From the NCBI GenBank assembly GCA_026874595.1, contig CM049317.1, forward strand, positions 58,766,118-58,830,117: a stretch of DNA of 64,000 nt. The letters run 5' to 3'. This stretch comes from Sipunculus nudus. Taxonomy: Eukaryota > Annelida > Sipuncula > Golfingiida > Sipunculidae. The notes below the pieces were generated by a model. The model saw only the letters and a program-made list of their open reading frames with translations. It ran no database searches and was not told where the DNA came from. A program made the translations under genes and the position numbers. This document shows, one piece after another, positions 56,201 through 64,000 of the stretch (position 1 is its first letter; each line of letters begins with the position of its first letter).

Positions 56201-56903
56201 AGAGGGGTCCTCCCCTGGACCCGCTTCTGTCCTACGGCATCAAACAGAGTTTTGCAAATTGCGTTTTGCAATTAGTGGCCTTTACACTATCTTTAAAATA
56301 CGATCAACCACCTTAGTATATATGGCGTTATAAGAACTTTTCTTAAAAGGAATTACCTTCAGTTCATATATATGCAGGCAAAGTTAGCCAGAAATCACAT
56401 AAATATAGAAGAATATGTAGATGAATAGCTATCTTTAATACTCTTATCATTCAGCATGGACAATCCATTCCTATTAGTATGGTCAGCGTAAAATATCAAT
56501 GATATAACAAATACCTTCTCTCCCACATATCGCTGTGGCTTTTGCAGAACAGTCAATCTTTTCCCAGTAGGTCTGTCCTCTAACTACAACCGAGCAGTTT
56601 CCAGTCAGGTTGTGGTTCCACTTAAATAAGTATTCTCTAATTGGTATTCTCGCTGAAAAGAGGTATGTCGTAGCAAAACGTATGTATGTTATTTTGCATA
56701 CATTTCAAGTTGAGAATGCATTATGAGTTAAACAAGTGACCACTGGGTCATGATGCTAAGCTGACTAGCATGACATTATGGTTTGACATTAATGGCTGTT
56801 ACCTACACTTTTGAAGAACCTGGTTTCCAGGAGGACAGGAGTATGTTCTGACAGGAGTATGTTCAAGTACATTACTCGAGATTCAGCGCAAAATACACGA
56901 TTA
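52933..56903 (-). CDS. single-pass membrane receptor with C-type-lectin-like domain (5' end unresolved)
   Basis: Minus-strand join of 56803-56903 (tentative), 56515-56652, 55720-55803, 53959-54091 and 52933-53284; splice phases agree at every junction (1, 1, 1, 2). It gives the C-terminal half of a CTLD (GNC...TYWEKIDC...AIC), a 28-residue linker, one membrane helix and a tail of about 135 residues with several Tyr. The place of the Ca-binding WND motif is taken by WEK, so Ca-dependent sugar binding is unlikely. It should sit in the plasma membrane with the lectin domain outside. Exons for the signal peptide and first CTLD half must lie above 56903, but I did not find them. The class is inferred from motif spacing. 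Confidence 0.65.
53959..54091 (-). CDS. receptor transmembrane exon
   Basis: Encodes a hydrophobic helix of about 26 residues, from VILIAVGVAGACISIIALV through TCLCMVC, then the basic stop-transfer KQNKRSYRMDR. Three cysteines near the inner face could be palmitoylated. Acceptor TTTTTTTACAG, donor ACAG|GTACAG, phase 2. Confidence 0.75.
54300..54640. other. GC-richer block in the receptor intron
   Basis: An open minus-strand frame (54304-54633) includes PLICQRQVTASLAAWRSPFG. No splice sites with fitting phase were found, and no family is recognised. It may be a repeat fragment. Confidence 0.25.
55194..55597 (-). mobile_element. tRNA-derived SINE, copy 3
   Basis: Same orientation and blocks as copies 1 and 2: CATTAAGCCTGCAGAGCGCT, GGGGGGCCGACCGT and a T run at 55194-55205 (A tail on the minus strand). 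The tRNA-like head near 55545-55597 is the most decayed of the three. It lies just downstream, in receptor sense, of the exon at 55720. Confidence 0.7.
55720..55803 (-). CDS. receptor extracellular linker exon
   Basis: 84 bases, phase 1 on both sides, donor G|GTAAGTATT. Encodes YDTSTILAEWDTAGHDVI and ATCRHTVSL. No known domain. Confidence 0.5.
56040..56430 (+). repeat. dispersed repeat fragments
   Basis: CAGGGGCGGATCCAGGATTT at 56050-56069 is a common animal repeat terminus; GGATTCAACCCAAGAGGACT resembles 4695-4725; 56300-56430 belongs to the ACCACCTTAG family. A G run lies at 56136-56149. Confidence 0.5.
56515..56652 (-). CDS. CTLD C-terminal exon
   Basis: Encodes YLFKWNHNLTGNCSVVVRG, then QTYWEKIDCSAKATAICGRE. 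The three cysteines have the spacing of conserved CTLD cysteines 2, 3 and 4. NLT and NCS are overlapping glycosylation sequons. Acceptor CTTTTCAG, donor AGAAG|GTATTT. Confidence 0.7.
56803..56903 (-). CDS. tentative CTLD middle exon
   Basis: Open for 33 codons after the acceptor TTGTCTCAG and up to G|GTAACA; phases fit its neighbour. Contains FCAESRVMYLNILL and LLETRFFKSV. CTLD resemblance is weak; chance cannot be excluded. Confidence 0.35.
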
Positions 56904-56909
56904 CTGAGA

Positions 56910-57745
56910 CAATCCCGAAAAAATCATTATGAAAACCAGAAACAAAGCAGGGTTTTGAGGCACGACCGGTGTCATACAATACATATGTCTACGATAATGC
57001 ATAAATGATGGAGAAATTGTATGTCGATCATTTTACTCAAAATGGGCCAATTTTCCTGAATTTTACACATTTTTAGTAAGTTGTTCACCTGATTTTATTA
57101 ACATGTTCACTTATACCAAAATATGTCCAACACGTGTATTACATCTCTAATATATGGTCGAAAGTGAGATATTTTGTGTGCGCAGACTTAAAACTTATTT
57201 CCTTTGTGGCATTTCCGAAAAAAAAAGATACTAAATTAAAACAGGTTTGTCCTAAACATTGCCATGCTGGAGCCAGCAGTTCATGCCAAGAGACAGGCCT
57301 AACTAGATGTAAACAAACGCCCAGTTAAAGAAAAGTTCACTTTGGGTTGCTAGTAATTAGGTCATGCCACAGCCCGCCAGTTTGATGACTTGATAAAGCT
57401 GTCATAAGAAATCTAGCACACCTCAGACCTTGACCACAAGGAACACAAAACGGCCACAGGACCTCCGCCACGGAGACAGTTCTTCTTGAAATCCAAACCA
57501 GGCGAAACTATCATTAACAGCAACAAGGACTTGATGTATACCCCCCATTCAGCGAATTATATTTATTTGTTAAAATTTAAGTATATTGATGATTAGCATT
57601 ATAGATTTTGGTTGCATTTCTGGGTTTATTATTAAATATCATATATTTTAACATACACTGGAAACATAATACCTTATTTTTTAAAACAAATTGATATATA
57701 TTTGAAATGTGTCACACAGACAATAAAAGGTACACACACACACAA

Positions 57746-57793
<48 letters not shown>

Positions 57794-57940
57794 TACCCTC
57801 CAAATCCCGTGGGTCATTTCCCAAACCCTTGATGATAAATTGAAGCCCCTTTACAGAAACTCTCCTATCGTGACACGGTTAGACATTGACGCACCCTCAT
57901 GTGACAATGAACCAAGCAACGTTGGAATCACAGCCGAGAT
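56910..57940. other. region expected to hold 5' exons of the receptor gene
   Basis: AT-rich with a (TA)n tract at 57753-57787. I saw no exon with convincing CTLD cysteines or a signal peptide. Confidence 0.35.
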
Positions 57941-57944
57941 GATA

Positions 57945-58204
57945 AGGCCAAAAAATAAAGGTTTGGTTCTCAGGCACTTTTGTTTTAAACATCAGAGTGT
58001 TTTTTTTTACCTTTTTTGTACGTTTCGATAAAAATGTCATATGAGCAGAGAAAAGCATGATAATAACAGAGTTTTTATGGTAAACAGTTAAAAGCACTAC
58101 ATAACAAAGGAAATATTTTCAAAATTGTATTATTTTATCTTCTTGAAAGATGGAAATCAAAATAAAAATTTTTGATGCGGGGGTTAAAATTGACGCGGGC
58201 GGTG
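57945..58204 (+). repeat. inverted repeat arm, left (partner 59809-60079)
   Basis: Shares with the reverse of 59809-60079 the blocks AAAGGTTTGGTT(C)TC, GCACTTTTGTTT, AAAAGCACTA, TATTTTATCTTCTTGAAAGA and GATGCGGGGGTT plus TTGACGCGGGCGGTG. Inside this arm GGTTCTCAGGCAC and GTGCCTGAGAACC form short terminal inverted repeats. Confidence 0.75.
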
Positions 58205-59808
58205 CCTGAGAACCTTATCCCTTTTTTTTGCCTAAAGCATGTGAAGAGACTGTTCTTAATACCCTAAAAATACCTCAGAAGCTCGAAAGAGAAGTCTATA
58301 TACCAGAACATGAGAGATGTCAGAATTATTACCCTGAACATAAACAAAGGTGACTGAAGCGATTGTGATAATTACTTGGGTATATCACTCCTCAGCGTTG
58401 CTGGGAAAAATCCTCGCTAGAGATGACCTGTCCAGACTTTAGTCCCTGTCATTGATAGTATGTATCATTTAACCACGGTGAGAGTTTTACCCTATGGATC
58501 GGCCCAGTTTATTGACATGTAATGCTAGTGCTTGTTGTGTGACAGAAATACATTCCTATAATCGTATATAGAAAATAAACTTACTATGTATCAAACTGCA
58601 TAAATATATAACCTTAATGTGCGTCTGCAAATGTTTCATATCCTTGGCTGTTCCAACTGGAAGATTCCGGGAGGTCGGTGGTGTAGAAGCAATATCTCAT
58701 TTTCTTCAAATACCCATACTTTCGGGCATACTGATCATTCAGCATAATTTTGATCCAAAATGGAGTCTCAACATCTTTATTAATGATCATATGTAAGGGT
58801 TATTTGGTGTCTTCAAGGTGCATAAGGAATATGTACCCAAGCGTTTTTGGACAGATCTGTCCAACGATCCGTAGCGTAAACTCTCACCTCACTGTACTAT
58901 AACGCTTGATAACTTTATAACCATGGTCACATAAGCATTCTCAAGCAGAACTGGAGTATCAAGATTCTCAATATGTATTACGTATTGGACATTTAAGTGA
59001 TCCTTTCTCTCCGCCATCTCCAAGAGACACGCAGGGTCCAGAGAGCCCTTGCTGGTGGCCTTTGTTAAATATCTCACAAAAATATTGCAAAACTGCAAAA
59101 TATTGGCAAATTTAAGTGCATTTTACTTATTGTGTATTTTGGTCTAAGAAGAAATGGGTCGTACGCACTGCTCATAACTGTCATGACAAAAGCAGTAGAA
59201 ACGTATACAACAACAACAAGGATTATTGTAGAAAGGCCTCATGGCCCAAAGTACAAATAACTTAAATAACATATAAATATACACAAGTTTGCCATCACTT
59301 TCTGCCAATATGTGTTAAATCATGTTAATATATATACGTCTACCTGCTTTGTGTACTGGTCCCGTTTTATAAGGATTGTAGTCGTTTATAAACTGGATAT
59401 TTATGTATTAACATATCATAACAGAACCTTGTCTTAAAAAAATGAGATACCTAAGACCCTGATGCGTTTTTCTCAATTTTATAGACACCGATCATACTGA
59501 GCTTAGAATCCCACCCAAGCTCATACTTGGGGTGGTACTCTCAGATATATTGAACAATTTATTCCCCCTTGGTGGCTAACCGGTCATCCAGTGTCAGAAA
59601 CCTTTCACTTGTAGCTTACCAAGACATTTAAAATAAAAAAAACTGCCATCATCTTCTCCAGGGTAAACCTGAGAGCTTGACAAATGAGAGCCTTGCCGTC
59701 GTACACAAGGGAGCAGTCTGCAAACCTTCAGCATGAATCACATGTAACAAAAAAAAGAGCAAAGACTAAGGCAAAATAAATAAATAAATAAAACGTATGG
59801 TTTTCATT
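58205..59808. other. segment between the inverted arms
   Basis: Non-coding as far as I can see. The minus-strand ORF at 58889-59098 lacks a credible acceptor tract and family resemblance. Confidence 0.35.
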
Positions 59809-60079
59809 CACCGCCCGCGTCAATTTTAAACCCCCGCATCAAAAATTTTATTTTGATTTTCAATAGAAACTTACAATTTTGAGCTCCAGCCGCTCGGACA
59901 TTTCTTTCAAGAAGATAAAATCATACAATTTTGATCAGATTTCCTTTGTCATATAGTGCTTTTATCCTTTTTCCTTAGTTTCATCGAAAAATACAAAAAA
60001 AGTAAAATAAAAAAAAGGCATGCCGCGCATGGATTTATGAAAAAAAGTGCCCGAAAACCAAACCTTATTTTTTTTGCCT
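59809..60079 (-). repeat. inverted repeat arm, right (partner 57945-58204)
   Basis: Reverse copy of the left arm with about 15-25% differences and a few indels. It begins CACCGCCCGCGTCAATTTTA and ends AACCAAACCTTATTTTTTTT. Confidence 0.75.
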
Positions 60080-60710
60080 AAATAGTTCTCCTCTGCTCAT
60101 ACTTGACATACGCATATTTGACATCAATTGGGGAAAGCACGATACGAAATACCGAGATCCTACAGCGCAACTCCTCCATCAGCAGCTGTTCAACGCTTTG
60201 TCTTTGTCTTAATTCGGACAAGTCCATAACAATTTAACGATGGGAGTATCCCCAGCAAACTGGCTGATAGCACTGGGTCCTTAAGGTGTATGCATGCAAA
60301 TCAGCCCGTGTGAACGTTGACACTTGAAAGAGCCTGGTATCAGACCGGGTCCTGCAGTCAGATCATCTGGTCTTAATCTTAGTTCGCCGAGGAACTGAGA
60401 AGCCCCACCCTCGTTGAAAAATAAGAGAGACACGAGAAGTCGGCTGACGGGTCATCCAAAAACTGAGCCAACTCTAGTTGTTTGCAAAACGCCCAGGTTA
60501 TCAAAGTGATAAAAAGCATACATTCACTGCGTAGCTTGTTTAAAACGATCTCAAAATACAAGTAAAAATACGAATACATAATTTCGAATACTGGTACCAC
60601 AAGTCTTGCTCAGTTTTCAACTTTGCTGATCGAAAGACATAACATAACAAAATAAAGCCACTGCTGCACCTCGGCAGTCTAAACAAATTAATGTTTATAA
60701 GTTCATTTTA
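60080..60710. other. intergenic stretch
   Basis: No gene or repeat recognised. Confidence 0.4.
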
Positions 60711-61261
60711 AAATAAAGGTGGCACCACCAGTTTTTCCACCCATAAAACAATCTGTATCAGGGATAATACCACGTTTTACGGAATACATGGAGTTATAAA
60801 TATCACCACAGTCTTATTCAGCTCATCAAACTATCCATTATTAATTAGGAAAACAGGTTTCAGGACAATACATGAACCGATATTTTTAGAATATGTAACG
60901 ATAGTTATAATGTGGCAGTCTCAAAGACATCAGTCAAAAATTCCTAGTATGGTAAAAAAATAGAGGTGATGCCAGCAGTCCCATATCAACAACAAACATT
61001 TCCACAATGAACATGTATAGCGAATGGATTTATAATTGGAGCTTTCATATGAAATGTTACTCAAAATGAATCAAATTCAATGACATGTTAAAACTTTAAT
61101 TTATATTTCTTAAAGTCAATTTCGTTCAGATATTTTACATATTTATATTTTGTGATCCTATGGTATAGTTTTTCAACGACCTTTACAAACACTGAAGAGT
61201 GGGTTTCATGGTGTCTCAAACATGCTTTGCCTTGTAGCTCGCATCTCAAAGGTTTTAACAG

Positions 61262-61505
61262 GACCTCTTCGTGTCTCAGGCAAGAACTATCTAGATCTAA
61301 CGGTACGATTGCGGACGGTCAGACGTGAGATGACTGTTAAAAAGAAAAATCACTTTAGACCAAAGACCTATATAGGTCTAACGGTTACGATTGCAGACGG
61401 TCAGACGTGAGATGACGGACAAAGAAAAATCACTTTAGACCAAAGACCTATATAGGTTTACGGTTACGATTGCAGACGGTCAGACGTGAGACGACTGTTA
61501 AAACA
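61262..61505 (+). repeat. ~75-base tandem repeat with CAGACGGTCAGACGTGAGA
   Basis: Three units of ATCACTTTAGACCAAAGACC, TATATAGGT and CGGTTACGATTGCAGACGGT lie here and one more at 63345-63425, bracketing the main array. Confidence 0.85.
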
Positions 61506-63240
61506 AACAAGTGACCCATGGGTCATGACGCTCAGATGACTGGAAAGAGATTCGCAAAAGGAAATTTTATCATCTGAATGGTAGTATATACCCATTCAAC
61601 TGAATCATCAAACAGATTAACCAACAGGCCAAAATTGTGTCTGTATTTATATATCTCAAAAATAGAGGAAAAATGCGTAAAAAATACAAGTGGCTCCACC
61701 AGTCTGCAGAAACTAATAAAAAGACTTAATGGTCGATATGCATGCAAAGAATCATGTTGATCTCTGCATTAGTTGTTACAACTTGTGCCATGTAAACAAG
61801 TTCCTTAAAGCATCCTTAAAGGTCTCAAAAATAGAGAAAAAAATTCGAAAAATTGAATAAAATATAGGTGGAACCACCAGTCTGCAGAAACTGATGAAAC
61901 ACTCCATAAACAATATCCATCCAAAGAATCATGGTGATCTCTGCATTAGTTGTTCAGATACTTCAGCTTTTGTATCAAATTGTTCATTATTCTGAGGGAT
62001 ACTTCGGAGTCCTATAGCTTGAAGGATATGGGAAACAGAGACCTAATTTCACGTTTCCACAGACACTTTTCATGGGCCTCCTTGCATGAGAAGAATGCAG
62101 GTTTTAGGTCCAGTTGTTATGATTTGTACCCTGTTGACAGATAACCACATCTTTAAAGGTCTCAAAAATAGACCAAAAAATTTGTAGAAATTTGAAATAA
62201 TAGAGGTGGCGCCACCAGACTGCAGGAACTGATGGAACACCTCTTGATCAATATGTATGCCAAAAATCATGACCATCAGTGTTGTAGTTATTGAGATGTT
62301 GCAGTTGTTTTATTATCAAATTTTCCATTATTCTGGGGGGTAATTGTGAGCCCCACAGCTCAAAGGATATGGGTAACAGAGACCTAGTTTCAGGTTTCCA
62401 TGGAGACTTTTCATGGGTCTCCCTGTGTGTCAAGAATGAAGATTCTAGGTCCAGTCTTTACGATTTGTGCCCTGTTAACAGATGTTCACATTTTTATAGG
62501 TCTAAAAATAGAGAAAACAATTCGTAAAATATCGAAAAATATAGGTGGCACCACCAGTCTGCAGAAACTGATGAAACATCTAATGATCAATATGTATGCC
62601 AAAAATTATGACCATCAGTGATGTAGTTAATGAGATATTGAAGTTTTTGTATGAAATTTTTGACTATTCTGGGGGTTACTTTGGGGCCCAATAGCTCAAA
62701 GGATATGGGTAGTTAATGAGATTTTGAAGTTTTTTTAAGAAATTTTTGACAATTCTTGGGGGTACTTTGGGGCCCCATAGCTCAAAGGATTTGGGTAACG
62801 GAGACCTAATTTCTGGTTTCCACGGAGACTTTTCATAGGTCTCTCACTGTGTCAACAAATGAAGATTCTAGGTCCAGTCTTTACGATTTGTGCACTGTTA
62901 ACAGATGTTCACATTTTTAAAGGTCTCAAAAATAGAGAAAAAAATTCGTAAAAAATTAGAAAAATACAGGTGGCGCCACCAGTCTGCAGGAACTGATGAA
63001 ACATCTCATGATCAATATGTATGCCAAAAATCATGACCATCAGTGATGTAGTTAATGAGATATTGAAGTTTTTGTATGAAATTTTTGACTATTCTGGGGG
63101 TTACTTTGGGGCCCAATAGCTCAAAGGATATGGGTAACAGAGACCTTATTTCTGGTTTCCAAGGAGATTTTTCATGGACCTCTCACAATGTCAAGTTACA
63201 AGATTGTAAGTCCGGCGGTTACGATTTGTGCCAGGTTAAC

Positions 63241-63295
63241 GGACAGACGGACAGACGGACAGACAGACGGACAGACGGACAGACGGACGATGGAC
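63241..63295 (+). repeat. (GACGGACA)n microsatellite
   Basis: GACGGACA/GACAGACG units at the end of the array. Confidence 0.9.
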
Positions 63296-63469
63296 AAAGA
63301 GTGATCGCTATAGCTCAGCATGACTGAAAGTCAGCTGAGCTAAAAATCACTTTAGACCAAAGACCTATATAGGTCTCACGGTTACGATTGCAGACGGTCA
63401 GACGTGAGACGACGGACAAAGAAAAGTCGCTTTAACTCAAAATGACTGAAGTTCAGCTAAGCTGTAAAA

Positions 63470-64000
63470 TTGCTCATATTAGTTCTGCTGATTTTGTTTT
63501 TGAAATACAGTTAACTGAATTTATTAAAAAATTCTTTAAACTTTCCTATATTGACCTTTTCGATAAATCCTTTATATTTATAAAATCAAATCCAAAGAAA
63601 TTTGAAATGTGATTAACTTAATAGGAGAAAAAAATACAAGAAGAGACATCGTCACAGTAAAGCCTTCGTACTACAATTATTGGGTGGTTGTACAGACCCT
63701 TACCACGAGCATGCGCACTTCCAGTAACGGTCGTCTGCTGTATTCAGGTCCATCAGATTTTACTTTACTTTTATTATATTAGAAATAACAATTACTTTAT
63801 TTTCTGGCCAAATAAAACATCTCAAGATCTATCAGGCATTGGATCAACATTTGAAATATGTAATGTGACTTTACTTTGTCAAATTAACTTCAGTCCTCCT
63901 AGAATAATACATGCACCTATAGCTATAAGGAGACAACACTGGCTATCATAATATGATCTATGGACGTACTTGAATGAACGTTGATCCACTCAGCCGAGCG
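63470..64000. other. AT-rich end of window
   Basis: No gene recognised; the ORF at 63688-63951 has no family resemblance. Confidence 0.4.

Larger units (their letters stand above)
60712..63465 (+). repeat. tandem/dispersed array of ~340-base units with GGTGGCGCCACC
   Basis: Units contain GGTCTCAAAAATAGAGAAAA, AGGTGGCGCCACCAGTCTGC, ATGAAACATC, ATGTATGCCAAAAATCATGA, GGGGCCCAATAGCTCAAAGG and TTACGATTTGTGCCCTGTTA in order. Palindrome positions are near 61687, 61867, 62204, 62543 and 62968, spaced 180 to 425 bases. The last spacing is lengthened by an internal 85-base duplication at 62625-62800. The array ends in a (GACGGACA)n tract at 63241-63290 and AGCTCAGC..GCTGAGCTAAAA. Several ORFs inside are repeat artefacts. 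Confidence 0.85.

Noticed and set aside
58889-59098. Minus-strand ORF considered as a 5' CTLD exon
   Set aside because: There is no pyrimidine tract before the only acceptor, no CTLD cysteine pattern and no phase match.
62070-62621. ORFs in the 61-63 kb array as small genes
   Set aside because: They are copies of the same repeat unit in different frames.

Overview
This window looks like a gene-poor, AT-rich, repeat-dense invertebrate nuclear genome. A lophotrochozoan, most likely a bivalve or other mollusc, fits best. The support is spliced genes with GT-AG introns, a rough-type ANTP-class homeobox, several tRNA-derived SINEs, Helitron-like termini, CR1/jockey-type LINE debris, long (TA)n and (GA)n tracts, and GACGGACA-ended repeats of a kind common in molluscs. 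The taxon is an inference; no species can be named. Nothing prokaryotic is present.

Three gene models can be assembled exon by exon with matching intron phases. (1) On the minus strand a rough-class homeobox gene: first coding exon 7069-7351, a 5.0 kb intron filled with repeats, and homeobox exon 1799-2033; a short last exon beyond 1799 is not resolved. A GC-richer block with homeodomain-type cores and a TATA box lies 0.1-1 kb upstream of its start codon. (2) On the plus strand a complete secreted S1-family serine protease: TATA box 38539-38546, non-coding first exon 38569-38609, eight coding exons from 39851 to 48369 (298 residues) and poly(A) signal 48498-48503. The catalytic triad and all standard disulphide cysteines are present, but the S1 pocket (Arg189, Ser216, Phe226 in chymotrypsin numbering) and the activation site (Gly before Ile-Leu-Gly-Gly) are unusual. 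(3) On the minus strand the 3' part of a single-pass membrane receptor with a C-type-lectin-like domain: exons 56803-56903 (tentative), 56515-56652, 55720-55803, 53959-54091 and 52933-53284. Its tail carries two VYI(R/K)Q motifs and a C-terminal NPAY.

The rest is mostly mobile and repetitive DNA. 2.7-6.6 kb (rough intron): clusters of TTACAATATGGG and a Tigger/pogo-like inverted-repeat element enclosing a second one built of TATACCCCGGGGTATA palindromes. 9-12 kb: SINE copy 1, microsatellites, a LINE tail and a Helitron-like 3' end. 17-22 kb: a second Helitron-like end, SINE copy 2 and a conserved-looking non-coding block. 23.4-27.1 kb: a dead minus-strand LINE with endonuclease and reverse transcriptase remains. 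27.1-28.7 kb: a plus-strand LINE tail and an element with inverted ends and internal tandem repeats. 31 kb: a probable LTR. 35.3 and 49.7-50.5 kb: minisatellites. 35.9-37.1 kb: nested inverted termini. 55.2 kb: SINE copy 3. 57.9-60.1 kb: an inverted pair. 60.7-63.5 kb: a tandem array sharing the palindrome GGTGGCGCCACC with the 27.6-28.7 kb element.

The three genes show no functional linkage with each other. The protease and the lectin receptor could both serve digestion or immunity, but their adjacency alone does not show this. Exon models rest on splice consensus, phase agreement and protein family patterns read by eye; transcript data were not available.
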